Origin: Bacillota bacterium
Lineage (GTDB): Bacteria; Bacillota; UBA4882; UBA8346
DNA: 64,000 bases
Assembly: GCA_023400055.1 (NCBI GenBank)
Contig: JAEXFN010000062.1
Coordinates: forward strand, 1-64,000
Reading direction: 5' to 3'
In this document: piece after piece, positions 8,290-16,723 of the stretch
Layout of the letters: each line of letters begins with the position of its first letter
Numbering within the stretch: position 1 is the first letter of the stretch
Program-made: the position numbers and the translations under genes
Notes under the pieces: model-generated
The model's database searches: none
The model's input: the letters and a program-made list of their open reading frames with translations, nothing else
What the model was told of the DNA's origin: nothing

Positions 8290-8760
8290 ATGAATATTGC
8301 CTTTTTTTTGATTCCCAAGAACGAAGTGGTCTACTTACCCATTAAATGCACCATGCGCCAAGCGTTGGAGAAGATGGAGTATCACCGCTACACCGCGATC
8401 CCGTTGATCGACGAGAATGGGAGATACGCCGGAACCCTGACCGAGGGCGACCTGCTGTGGAAGATGAAAAACAGCCCCGGGCTGACCTTTGAGGGAACCG
8501 AAAGGGTCTTGCTGCGCGAGGTGCCGCGCCGTACCCAAAACGCCCCGGTGCGGATCAACGCCCAGATCGAAGACTTGCTCTCCCTGGCGATGATCCAGAA
8601 TTTCGTGCCGGTCGTCGACGATCATGATATCTTCATCGGAATCATCCGGCGGCGTGAGATCATCGAGTATTATGCCGGAGCTTCGGCGGCGGCCAAGAAT
8701 GCCAAGATTCCGCTGCGGGTGATGCCCCAGAATGCCGCGCCTTACTCCAAGTCCGTTTAA
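8290..8760 (+). CDS. CBS-domain pair protein
   Basis: A 156-aa cytoplasmic protein made of two CBS domains (about residues 10-65 and 75-135), which bind adenine nucleotides or cyclic dinucleotides as a sensor. Motifs HRYTAIPLIDENGRYAG and ILIPVVDD-like FVPVVDDHDIFIG mark the ends of the two domains. It resembles the stand-alone CbpB/DarB group of Bacillota, which respond to c-di-AMP, but that assignment is only by architecture. AAAGGAGG lies 6 nt before the ATG. It is monocistronic, with a terminator 15 bp downstream. Confidence 0.88.
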   Translation: MNIAFFLIPKNEVVYLPIKCTMRQALEKMEYHRYTAIPLIDENGRYAGTLTEGDLLWKMKNSPGLTFEGTERVLLREVPRRTQNAPVRINAQIEDLLSLAMIQNFVPVVDDHDIFIGIIRRREIIEYYAGASAAAKNAKIPLRVMPQNAAPYSKSV

Positions 8761-8774
8761 CCGTTAATTTACCG

Positions 8775-8804
8775 GCCGTGGGAACTCGCTTCCGCGGCTT
8801 TTTT
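8775..8804 (+). terminator. Rho-independent terminator after CBS gene
   Basis: An imperfect stem GCCGTGGGA/TTCCGCGGC with G-U pairs is followed by six T residues. Confidence 0.8.
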
Positions 8805-8910
8805 CATGGGCCGGCCAGTGTTTTGACGGAAACGGCAGGAAAAACGGGCACCGTGGGGGAAGTTCTTACGCAAAAAATTGTTTGGATCCGTCTCGACCGG
8901 GAGGTAGCCG

Positions 8911-10023
8911 ATGGTTAATCCGCTCCCCAAGGAAGTCTACCTGAAACGCAGCCACCAAAGAGTGCCCGACGTGCGCGGCGATTATTTCCGCGACCAGACG
9001 GCCATCATCCATTCGATGCCGTTCCGGCGGCTGAAACATAAGACCCAGGTCTTCTTCGCGCCGGAGAACGATCACGTCTGCACCCGGATCGAACACGTGA
9101 TGCACGTGGCGACCATCGCCGCCACCATCTGCAAGGGCCTGAACTCCAGCGGCTGGGACCTCGATGTCGAGCTGGCCTACGCCACCGGGCTGGGCCACGA
9201 TCTGGGGCACGCGCCGTTCGGACACGCCGGGGAAGAGATCCTTGACCGCAAGCTGGCGGGGATCGGCTCCTTCATCCATGAGGTCAACAGCTACCGGGTG
9301 GTGGAGCATCTGGCCAACGGCGGCCGGGGCCTGAATCTGACCTACGGCGTGAAGGACGGCATGATCAACCATAACGGCGAACATTTCGAGCAATACCTGC
9401 GGCCGGTGGCCCGCGAAAACGACCTGGAGGCGATGCGCGACCGGGACAGTCTGCCCAGTTCCTATGAAGGATGCATCGTCCGCTTCGCCGACAAAATCGC
9501 CTATCTGGGCCGGGATATCGAGGATGCCAAGATCGCCGGGTTCATCAAGACCGCGGATATCCCGCGCCAGATCCTCAAAGAGCTGGGCAACACCAACGGC
9601 GAGATCATCAACAGCCTGGTGATCGACGCCATCGAGCGTTCCCGCCAGAGCGACGCGATCTGCTTTTCCGACGAGAAATTCGAGGTGGTGGAGCGGCTGA
9701 TCGAGTTCAACCGCGAATACATCTACAATCATCCCAAAATCGAAGCCTATAAAGTATACGGCCAGCGGATCATCGCCGCGCTCTTCGATTATTTGATGGC
9801 CTGTTACCGGCGGCACGGTCCGGACTTCGCCGCCTACCAGGAAGGATTCACCCGGCTGGAGCGGGCCTTCGGCCGGCATCTGGAGGAGATGGCCGACTAC
9901 TACCGGCGTTCGGCGGCCCCGCCGGAGCTGATGGTCACCGATTACGTGGCGGGAATGACCGACCTTTACGCGTTGGAATGCATGAAGCAGATCACCTTGC
10001 CGGCGCCAATCAGCTTCCGGTGA
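8911..10023 (+). CDS. dGTPase-like HD-domain phosphohydrolase
   Basis: A 370-aa member of the deoxyguanosinetriphosphate triphosphohydrolase-like family, expected to hydrolyse dNTPs to deoxynucleoside and triphosphate. The family start FRRLKHKTQVF (residues 34-44), the metal His in RIEHVMHVATIA (near 62), the HD pair in GLGHDLGHAPFGHAG (94-108) and the distal Asp in ADKIAYLGRDIEDA (near 193) are all present. GGGAGG lies 6 nt before the ATG. It ends 55 bp before a 21-bp-period repeat array. A dNTPase can serve nucleotide balance or restrict phage; nothing nearby decides between the two. Confidence 0.92.
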   Translation: MVNPLPKEVYLKRSHQRVPDVRGDYFRDQTAIIHSMPFRRLKHKTQVFFAPENDHVCTRIEHVMHVATIAATICKGLNSSGWDLDVELAYATGLGHDLGHAPFGHAGEEILDRKLAGIGSFIHEVNSYRVVEHLANGGRGLNLTYGVKDGMINHNGEHFEQYLRPVARENDLEAMRDRDSLPSSYEGCIVRFADKIAYLGRDIEDAKIAGFIKTADIPRQILKELGNTNGEIINSLVIDAIERSRQSDAICFSDEKFEVVERLIEFNREYIYNHPKIEAYKVYGQRIIAALFDYLMACYRRHGPDFAAYQEGFTRLERAFGRHLEEMADYYRRSAAPPELMVTDYVAGMTDLYALECMKQITLPAPISFR

Positions 10024-10078
10024 TCGTTTGCAAACTACTCGGTCAGTCCCGGATGATTTTTGGGTCACTGTTCCAACT

Positions 10079-10412
10079 CATTTTATTACTGAAAATGTTC
10101 GTTCAGTAACTGAACATACTCATTTAGTTACCGAAGATGTTCATTCAGTAGCTGAACATGCTCATTTAGTTACCGAAGATGCTCATTCAGTAACTGGACA
10201 TACTCATTTAGTTACTGAAGATGCTCATTCAGTAACTGAATATGCTCATTTAGTTACCGAAGATGCTCATTCAGTAACTGAACATACTCATTTAGTTATT
10301 GGAGATACTCGTTCAGCAACTGAACGTGCTCATTTCATTACTGAAAATACTCATTTGGTCACCGAAGAGGTTCGTTTCGTTAGCGAATATGCTTTGGCAG
10401 TTACCGAAAGAT
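10079..10412. repeat. Array A: about 16 tandem 21-bp units, two alternating types
   Basis: Fifteen full units and one partial unit follow each other with an exact 21-bp step. Two unit types alternate, giving a 42-bp higher-order period: one has the core CATTTAGTTACCGAAGATG, the other CATTCAGTAACTGAACAT, which contains the near-perfect dyad TTCAGT-A-ACTGAA. Identity is high in the middle and decays at both ends. The array lies between convergent dgt and opp genes. Because 21 is a multiple of 3, a frame of heptads (HLVTEDA HSVTEHT) stays open from 10028 to 10429, but there is no ribosome site and base changes are often non-synonymous, so a gene is unlikely. Confidence 0.95.
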
Positions 10413-10480
10413 ACGGATTCGCTTATTAAATAGCGCTCGGGTTCCCGGCGGGGGGAAGCTGCCGGATTCAAAACAAAATG

Positions 10481-10508
10481 AAAAGCCGCCGGGGATCCGG
10501 CGGCTTTT
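10481..10508. terminator. Bidirectional terminator between array A and opp operon
   Basis: The perfect stem AAAAGCCGCCGG/CCGGCGGCTTTT with a GGAT loop serves the opp operon on the minus strand (ending at 10522) and anything arriving from array A on the plus strand. Confidence 0.9.
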
Positions 10509-10521
10509 GAATGCGATAGGG

Positions 10522-11490
10522 TTAGCAATGTTGCACCGCGAAGCAGCTGACGAAATGCCCGGCGCCGCAATCCACCAGTTGCGGATCGTGCTCGCCGCAT
10601 TCCGGCCGGGCGATCTGGCAACGGTTTTTGAAGCGGCAGCCCGGCGGCGGATCCACCGGACTGGGCACGTCGCCTTCGAGGACGATCCGGTTCCGGCTGG
10701 CTTCCACCTCCGGATCGGCGACCGGCACCGCCGAAAGCAGCGCCTGCGTGTACGGATGCAACGGATTCTTGTAGAGTTCGGCCGATGGGGCCAGTTCCAC
10801 CAGCTTGCCGAGGTACATGACGGCGATCCGGTTGCTGGTATGTTTGACCATCGAGATATCGTGGGCGATGAACAGATAGGTCAAACCCAGCCGTTCCTGC
10901 AACTCCTCCAGCAAGTTGATCACCTGGGCCTGAATCGAGACGTCCAGGGCCGAGATGGGCTCGTCGCAGATGACGAATTCGGGTTCCACCGCCAGCGCCC
11001 GGGCGATGCCGATCCGCTGCCGCTGGCCGCCGGAGAATTCGTGCGGGAAACGGTTGGCGTGTTCCCGGCTGAGACCCACCAGCGACAGCAGTTCATTGAC
11101 CCGTTCCTGGGCCGCACTGCCCTTGGCGACGTGATGGACCTCCATCGGCTCGCTGATGATCTCGGAGACGGTCATCCGCGGATTGAGCGATGAATAGGGA
11201 TCCTGGAAGATCATCTGCATCTTGTGGCGGACCGGCAGCATCTGCGCTTTGGTCAGCGTATAAATATCGGTGCCGCCGAAGATGACCTTGCCGCCGGTGG
11301 GCTCGTAGAGCCGGATGATGGTCCGGCCGATGGTCGTTTTGCCGCAACCGGACTCGCCGACCAGCCCCAGGGTCTCGCCCTTGGGAATCGTGAAACTGAC
11401 GTCGTCGACCGCCTTGAGCAGATGATGGGAGCCGATCTTGAAATATTTTTGAAGATTCTTTACTTCCAGCAATGGTTGAGACGGATTCAT
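10522..11490 (-). CDS. oppF: Oligopeptide/dipeptide ABC transporter ATP-binding protein
   Basis: The 322-aa second ATPase of a peptide importer. Walker A is GESGCGKTT near residue 47, the Q-loop FQDPYSSLNPR near 92, the signature FSGGQRQR near 155, Walker B (FVICDEP) near 175 and the switch His (IAHDI) near 207. The C-terminal oligopeptide/dipeptide domain carries the cysteine cluster (CRFKNRCQIARPEC, about 280-300) typical of OppD/OppF iron-sulfur sites. The ATG at 11490 overlaps the oppD stop by 4 bp; longer upstream readings run over oppD. Last gene of the operon. Confidence 0.94.
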   Translation of the reverse strand: MNPSQPLLEVKNLQKYFKIGSHHLLKAVDDVSFTIPKGETLGLVGESGCGKTTIGRTIIRLYEPTGGKVIFGGTDIYTLTKAQMLPVRHKMQMIFQDPYSSLNPRMTVSEIISEPMEVHHVAKGSAAQERVNELLSLVGLSREHANRFPHEFSGGQRQRIGIARALAVEPEFVICDEPISALDVSIQAQVINLLEELQERLGLTYLFIAHDISMVKHTSNRIAVMYLGKLVELAPSAELYKNPLHPYTQALLSAVPVADPEVEASRNRIVLEGDVPSPVDPPPGCRFKNRCQIARPECGEHDPQLVDCGAGHFVSCFAVQHC

Positions 11491-12503
11491 GCGACGGACC
11501 CCCCTTTGGCGGACGGGCGCTGGACCTTCGGCGCGTCCGGGTGCATCAGCCAGCAAGCCGCCTGATGGCCGGGGCGTTCCTCGAAATAGGGCGGAAGCTC
11601 CTGCTCGCAGATTTTCATCGCATAGTCGCAACGGGGCCGGAACCGGCAGCCGGCGGGCGGCGCCAGCAAATCGGGGGGTTGACCCCAGATGGGAACCAGT
11701 TTGGTCTTGGCCTCTTCATCCAGGCGCGGCACCGATTTGAGCAAGCCCCAGGTATAGGGATGTTGCGGCTGGTAAAAGACGTCCCGCAGGGCGCCGCTTT
11801 CCACGATCTTGCCGGCGTACATCACGATCACTTTCTGGCAGACTCCGGCCACCACGCCGAGATCGTGGGTGATCAGAATGATCGCGGTATTGATCTTTTG
11901 TTTCAGATCTTTCATGATCTCCAGGATCTGCGCCTGGATGGTCACATCCAGCGCGGTGGTAGGTTCGTCGGCGATTAGCAGCTTGGGCTCGCAGGCCAGG
12001 GCCATCGCGATCATCACCCGCTGCCGCATGCCGCCGGAGAACTGGTGCGGATACTGGCGCAGCCGTTTTTCCGGCGAAGGAATGCCCACCAGCTCCAAAA
12101 GCTCGATCGCTTTTTGGGACGCAGCGGCGGCGGGCAGGTTTTTGTGCAGGCGCAAGCCTTCGGTCAGTTGTTGCTCGACGGTCAATACCGGATTCAGCGA
12201 GGTCATCGGATCCTGAAAGATCATCCCGATCTCGTTGCCGCGGATCCGGCGCATCTCATGGTTGCTGAGCGGGACCAGATCCTGGCCGTCAAAAAGAATG
12301 GACCCTTCGGTAATCTTGCCGGGATGGGCGATCAGCCGCATGATCGAGAGCGAGGTGACGCTTTTGCCGCAGCCCGACTCGCCGACGATGGCCACCGCTT
12401 CTCCGGAATCCACCGTAAAACTGACATCATCCACCGCCCTGACTTCCCCGGCGTAGGTATAGAATGAGGTTTTCAGCCCTTTCACTTCTAGTAGTGCACT
12501 CAT
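11487..12503 (-). CDS. oppD: Oligopeptide/dipeptide ABC transporter ATP-binding protein
   Basis: The 338-aa first ATPase. Walker A (GESGCGKS) near residue 40, Q-loop FQDPMTSLNP near 95, signature FSGGMRQRV near 155, Walker B (LIADEPTTALD) near 175 and switch His (ITHDLG) near 207. The C-terminus has the family's cysteine motif CRFRPRCDYAMKIC (about 290-303). AAGGAGG lies 9 nt upstream of the ATG. Together with OppF it powers peptide uptake through OppBC. Confidence 0.95.
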   Translation of the reverse strand: MSALLEVKGLKTSFYTYAGEVRAVDDVSFTVDSGEAVAIVGESGCGKSVTSLSIMRLIAHPGKITEGSILFDGQDLVPLSNHEMRRIRGNEIGMIFQDPMTSLNPVLTVEQQLTEGLRLHKNLPAAAASQKAIELLELVGIPSPEKRLRQYPHQFSGGMRQRVMIAMALACEPKLLIADEPTTALDVTIQAQILEIMKDLKQKINTAIILITHDLGVVAGVCQKVIVMYAGKIVESGALRDVFYQPQHPYTWGLLKSVPRLDEEAKTKLVPIWGQPPDLLAPPAGCRFRPRCDYAMKICEQELPPYFEERPGHQAACWLMHPDAPKVQRPSAKGGSVA

Positions 12504-12529
12504 ATCGTAATTCCTCCTTACCCCTTCCC

Positions 12530-13444
12530 TTACTTACGCAGCCGCGGGTCAAGCGCGTCCCGCAAGCCGTCGCCGAAAAAGTTGAAGGCCAACATCGTGA
12601 TGCAGATGGATACCGCCGGGAAAAACAGTTGATAGGGGAACGAGCGGAACCCGTCCAAGGCGTCCGAGGCGAGCATCCCCCAGGAAGCCATGGGCGCGCC
12701 GACCCCCAGTCCGATAAAGCTCAGGAAGGCCTCGGTGAAGATGGCCTCCGGGATATTAAAGGTCACCGTGACCAGGATCGGCCCGATCGCGTTGGGAACC
12801 AGATGGCGGAGGATGATCCGCTTGTCGCTGACGCCGATGGCCCGGGCGGCCAGCACATAATCCTGCTCTTTCAGGCTCAAGACTTGCCCCCGGACCACCC
12901 GGGCCATGTAGAGCCAGTAGACCGCGCCGATGGCGATCAACACGTTCTGCAGGCCAGGTTTTAAGATGACCATCAACAAGATAACCCAGAGCAACAGGGG
13001 AATGGCGTACAGGATGTCGACGATGCGCATCATGTACTCGTCGACCTTGCCGCCGTAAAATCCGGAAATGCCGCCGTAGATTACGCCCAGGCTCAAATTA
13101 ATCAAGGTCACGAAGAAGCCGATGGTGAGCGAGACCCGCGCGCCGTATAGACAGCGCACGAAGAGATCGCGGCCGAGGTTGTCGGTGCCGAACCAATGAT
13201 CCGCCGAAGGCGGCTGGTTGGCGCTGAGCAAGCTCTGGTCCGAATAGGAATATTTGCAGAAAAACGGGCCGATGATCGCGGCCAGGATAATTAGGATGAT
13301 GACGAATAACGAGATGATGGCCACTTTGTTTTGTTTCAGCCTACGCCAGGCATCCTTCCAATAGCTGGTATTGGGGCGGACGGCGAGGTTGTCGGTATCG
13401 GCCGCGCGACCGACGGGTTCAAACAGCACAGGTTGATTTATCAT
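12530..13444 (-). CDS. oppC: Oligopeptide/dipeptide ABC transporter permease
   Basis: A 304-aa inner-membrane permease with the OppC N-terminal domain (LKQNKVAIISLFVIILIIL, about 37-55) and five further segments. FGTDNLGRDLFVR near residue 85 is the OppC hallmark; the EAA loop that contacts the ATPases is AARAIGVSDKRIILRHLVPN near 200. It starts at ATG 13444, 3 bp after the oppB stop codon, so the two are coupled. Confidence 0.94.
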   Translation of the reverse strand: MINQPVLFEPVGRAADTDNLAVRPNTSYWKDAWRRLKQNKVAIISLFVIILIILAAIIGPFFCKYSYSDQSLLSANQPPSADHWFGTDNLGRDLFVRCLYGARVSLTIGFFVTLINLSLGVIYGGISGFYGGKVDEYMMRIVDILYAIPLLLWVILLMVILKPGLQNVLIAIGAVYWLYMARVVRGQVLSLKEQDYVLAARAIGVSDKRIILRHLVPNAIGPILVTVTFNIPEAIFTEAFLSFIGLGVGAPMASWGMLASDALDGFRSFPYQLFFPAVSICITMLAFNFFGDGLRDALDPRLRK

Positions 13445-13447
13445 TCC

Positions 13448-14377
13448 TCAATCACCTTTTCCAGTCAGTTTAATCCGGGGATCGATCATGGCGTAAATGA
13501 CATCGACCAGTAAACTCATTAACAGCACGAAGGCCGCGTAAAAGACGGTAACGCCGAGGATCGCCGTATAGTCGCGGTTATAGATGCTGTTAACATAGTA
13601 ACGTCCCAGACCGGGAATGGCGAAGATCTTCTCGATTACAAAAGTACCGGTCAATAAGGTCGCCGTTAGCGGGCCCATTACCGCAATGGCCGGAATCAAA
13701 GCATTTTTCAGAACATGGCGCACGATGACCATGGCCTCGCTCAAACCTTTGGAACGGGCGGTGCGCACGTAATCCTGGGCCAACACCTCCAGCATGCTGG
13801 AACGGGTCAGCCGGGCCACGAAAGCCATCGGGAACACGGAAAGCGCCAGCACCGGCAATACCGCCTGGCTGGGCATCCCCCAGAGCGCCGGCGGGAGCCA
13901 GCCCAAAATATAACTGAAGATAAATTGCAACAGGGTTGCCATCACGAAACTGGGGATCGAGACCCCCAGGATCGCTCCCAGCATCAAGGTGCTGTCCTGC
14001 CACCGATTGTGGCCCAGCGCCGCGAAGATACCCGAAGGAACGCCGACCGCCAAGGCCACCAGAATGGCCAGGACGCCGAGCGTGGCGGAGACCGGGAATC
14101 CCTCGCGGATCAGATCGTTGACGGATCTGCCCTGGAACTTGAAGGAGGGACCCAGATCCAACTTCACAATGTTGAACAAATAATCGCTGTACTGCTTAAT
14201 GAGCGGATCTCGCAAATGATAACGTGCTTCGATGTTCTTGATGATCTCCGGCGGAAGTCTCTTTTCCGAGGTGAACGGTCCTCCGGGAATCGCATGCATC
14301 AAAAAGAACGTTACGGTAATGACGATCCACAAAGTTACAATGGCCGATCCCAATCGGCCCACAACATACTTACCCAC
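13448..14377 (-). CDS. oppB: Oligopeptide/dipeptide ABC transporter permease
   Basis: A 309-aa inner-membrane permease with six predicted segments. The N-terminus VGKYVVGRLGSAIVTLWIV fits the OppB family start, and GTG 14377 has AGGAG 8 nt upstream; an in-frame GTG at 14395 would place that site inside the coding region. The EAA motif is ARSKGLSEAMVIVRHVLKNA near residue 215. First permease gene after oppA, from which it is separated by 218 bp with two hairpins. Confidence 0.93.
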   Translation of the reverse strand: MGKYVVGRLGSAIVTLWIVITVTFFLMHAIPGGPFTSEKRLPPEIIKNIEARYHLRDPLIKQYSDYLFNIVKLDLGPSFKFQGRSVNDLIREGFPVSATLGVLAILVALAVGVPSGIFAALGHNRWQDSTLMLGAILGVSIPSFVMATLLQFIFSYILGWLPPALWGMPSQAVLPVLALSVFPMAFVARLTRSSMLEVLAQDYVRTARSKGLSEAMVIVRHVLKNALIPAIAVMGPLTATLLTGTFVIEKIFAIPGLGRYYVNSIYNRDYTAILGVTVFYAAFVLLMSLLVDVIYAMIDPRIKLTGKGD

Positions 14378-14480
14378 CGTTATCACTCCTGCCACATCGG
14401 TCGCAATCCATCATTACTGCGGTTGCGGCGATGTTACGACATATGTTTCTCAATTCGTAGCATAACACGGATATCGCGAA

Positions 14481-14566
14481 TGGCCTTTCCAGCCCGAAAA
14501 CAGACAGGAAAGGCCATCCTTGTCCTCTATATGCCGCAATAAAGGCGGCGCGGGTAGCGCCGCCTT
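14481..14566 (-). promoter_or_regulatory. Two intercistronic hairpins between oppA and oppB
   Basis: Downstream of oppA the transcript meets AAGGCGGCGC/GCGCCGCCTT (14542-14566) and then TGGCCTTTCC/GGAAAGGCCA with a 16-nt loop (14481-14516). Neither has a good T-run. Such structures commonly protect the upstream binding-protein message from 3' decay or partially terminate, giving more OppA than OppBCDF. Confidence 0.7.
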
Positions 14567-14595
14567 ATTCGCGAAGCAAGTATTCGATCGCCGGC

Positions 14596-16209
14596 TTAAT
14601 GCTGGGCGATATAAGCGTCGTGGAAATAAATCATTCCCAACGAAGATTGGTTGACGCCCTTCACATAACTCTTGATCAGCGTGGGGTCGGTATAGAAGTA
14701 GATCGGCATGATCGGCAGTTCTGCCATTAAGATCTTTTCCGCATCATGCATGGCTTTCATCCGGACTTTCTGGTCACCCGTATTTTTGGCGACATCGATC
14801 AATTTGTCATATTGGGCGTTGCTCCAACCGGTTTCATTGTTGCCGCCGTCAGTGACGAACATATCCATGAAGGTCATCGGATCCACATAATCGCCGATCC
14901 AGCCGGCCCGGGCGATCGTGTAATTCAGATGTTGCTGGTTATCGAGGTAGACTTTCCATTCCTGGTTGGTCAGGGTCACATTGATGCCCAGGTTCTTCTT
15001 CCACATCTCCTGAATGGCTTCGGCGATTTGTTTATGTTGTTCGCTGGTGTTGAAGAGGATTTCAATATTGGGGAAGCCTTTGCCGTCGGGATAGCCGGCT
15101 TCGGCGAGCAATTTTTTGGCCGTGGCCAGATCGTCTTTGAAGAAATTGCCGCCGACCTTTCTAAAGGTGGTGCCTTTCGCCGCGTCGGGCACCCCGTCGG
15201 GCACGAAACCGTAGGCCGGTTTCTGACCGCCCTTGATCACCGCTTTGATGAGCAGCGGCCGGTCGATGGCCAGCGTCAACGCTCTCCGGACCTTCGGATT
15301 GTTGAACGGAGCTTTCTTGACGTTAAACCGGTAGAAATAAGTGCCCAAATACGGCAGGTATTTCAGCGCGCCGGTAGATTCCAGACGCGGGATTTCTTGT
15401 TGCGGAATGCTGTTGTTGTCGAGCAGGTCGACTTGGTTGGAATCATACATGGTCAAAGCGGTGCTTTGCTCTTCGACGAGGAAGAAGGTCAATTTGGTCA
15501 GTTTAACGTTTTTGCGGTTCCAATAATAAGGATTGGGCTCGAACTCGATCCGTTCGTTATGGACCCAGCGGACCATCTTGAAAGGACCGTTGCCGACATA
15601 AGTTTTGGGATCGGTGGCCCATTTCTCGGGATTGGCCTCGACCACTTTCTTGTTGACCGGGAACAGGGTCTGGAAAGCGGTAATCGACAAGAAATAAGGG
15701 CAGGGAGACTCGAGGGTCACTTTCAGGGTATATCTATCGAGCGCCTTTACCCCAACTTGGTTGGGATCGGTGATCTTCTTATTATTATAAGCTTCGCCGT
15801 TTTTGATGTAATATAATTGATAAGCATATTCCGAGGCTAGTTTGGGATCGAGCGCCCGCTTCCAGGAATACTCGAAATCTTGGGCGGTGACCGGATCGCC
15901 ATTGGACCATCTGGCGTTCTTACGCAGATGGAAAGTATAGATGAGGCCGTCTTTGGAAACATCCCAGCTGGCGGCGATGCCCGGGATCGGAACGTCACCG
16001 AAACCATTCCGGGTCAGGCCCTCAAAAGCGGCGACTTCGACATTGGCGTCTTGAACGCCAGTGGAACGGGCCGGATCGACGGTCTGCGGTTCGGTGCCGT
16101 CATTGTAACGCAGTTCTTGTACCTTGGCCAATTTCGGGGCAGCCGCGAAAACGGTTGAACCGATTAAGACCACAACAGCCAGTAGTAAAAGCCATTTACT
16201 CATTTTCAT
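14596..16209 (-). CDS. oppA: Oligopeptide ABC transporter substrate-binding protein
   Basis: A 537-aa solute-binding protein of the OppA/SBP_bac_5 family that captures peptides outside the membrane. The signature region (TYTFHLRKNARWSNGDPVTA, around residue 95) is clear, as is the DXX-type MYDSNQVDLLDN. The N-terminus MKMSKWLLLLAVVVLIGS with cleavage near AFAAAP is a standard signal peptide with no lipobox Cys, although OppA is a lipoprotein in most Gram-positives. AGGAGG lies 12 nt before the ATG at 16209. First gene of the opp operon. Confidence 0.94.
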   Translation of the reverse strand: MKMSKWLLLLAVVVLIGSTVFAAAPKLAKVQELRYNDGTEPQTVDPARSTGVQDANVEVAAFEGLTRNGFGDVPIPGIAASWDVSKDGLIYTFHLRKNARWSNGDPVTAQDFEYSWKRALDPKLASEYAYQLYYIKNGEAYNNKKITDPNQVGVKALDRYTLKVTLESPCPYFLSITAFQTLFPVNKKVVEANPEKWATDPKTYVGNGPFKMVRWVHNERIEFEPNPYYWNRKNVKLTKLTFFLVEEQSTALTMYDSNQVDLLDNNSIPQQEIPRLESTGALKYLPYLGTYFYRFNVKKAPFNNPKVRRALTLAIDRPLLIKAVIKGGQKPAYGFVPDGVPDAAKGTTFRKVGGNFFKDDLATAKKLLAEAGYPDGKGFPNIEILFNTSEQHKQIAEAIQEMWKKNLGINVTLTNQEWKVYLDNQQHLNYTIARAGWIGDYVDPMTFMDMFVTDGGNNETGWSNAQYDKLIDVAKNTGDQKVRMKAMHDAEKILMAELPIMPIYFYTDPTLIKSYVKGVNQSSLGMIYFHDAYIAQH

Positions 16210-16408
16210 TGTGGAAGCATACCTCCTGTTTCTATTTTTAAAAATAATCACCGTCGCAAACAGAACTTTACGTCCATCACCTCCCGAAGCCGAGATGGTT
16301 TTCAAATTATTGGCCACTTGCCCAGCCGGAACTCCGATGGGTTGGTGCCGAAAAAAGGAAAACCTATGCACCAATGCGCAATTTTCGAGCTCCGGCTGTC
16401 ACAGATTA

Positions 16409-16427
16409 ACAATTATAACGTAATTGT
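16409..16427. promoter_or_regulatory. 7-5-7 inverted repeat over a -10 element upstream of oppA
   Basis: ACAATTA-N5-TAATTGT is a perfect inverted repeat; its centre overlaps TATAAT on the minus strand (16412-16417), about 195 bp before the oppA start. It has the look of a repressor operator on the opp promoter. The -35 is poor (TATTTC), so the promoter call itself is weak. Confidence 0.5.
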
Positions 16428-16565
16428 ATTAGACGAAATATCGAGAATACCTTCCAGCAAAATGACATGTTTCTTTTTTTTAACATGAGTTCGGATAATT
16501 TTTTAAAAAGGGACGCGGTTGCTGCAGGAACTCATGGCGTCGAGCCCGAAATTTGGTAAAACAGG

Positions 16566-16591
16566 TTCATTCATAGCCGGTTATGAATGAA
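16566..16591. repeat. 10-6-10 inverted repeat upstream of the SIMPL gene
   Basis: TTCATTCATA-N6-TATGAATGAA is perfect. It has no T-run, so an operator is more likely than a terminator. It lies about 135 bp before the SIMPL start. Confidence 0.6.
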
Positions 16592-16723
16592 AGCTTCGCC
16601 GATCGCGAGGCCTCCGGCGGGGTTATCTTGGCGTTTTTGAAATAATGGATTGAAATGCAAAGTGAAATGGCATCTCACGAAAATACGAAAAGAGGGAATT
16701 GAATGACAAGGTAGGTGACGACA

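Larger units (their letters stand above)
16210..16723. other. Divergent intergenic region between oppA and the SIMPL gene
   Basis: This 514-bp AT-rich region holds no supported gene. It contains the oppA promoter with an overlapping inverted repeat (16409-16427), a second inverted repeat (16566-16591), and presumably the promoter of the rightward SIMPL gene. Confidence 0.6.

Noticed and set aside
8866..10068. Antisense frame (400 codons) opposite the dGTPase-like gene
   Set aside because: Shadow of the HD-domain gene, without any motif.
10079..10412. Array A as a CRISPR array
   Set aside because: Units follow each other without unique spacers, the unit is only 21 bp, and no cas gene is present. 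The same applies to arrays B, C and D.
10028..10429. Open frame of 133 codons with heptads (HLVTEDA) as a protein
   Set aside because: The frame is open only because the 21-bp period is a multiple of three; no ribosome site, and unit differences are often non-synonymous.
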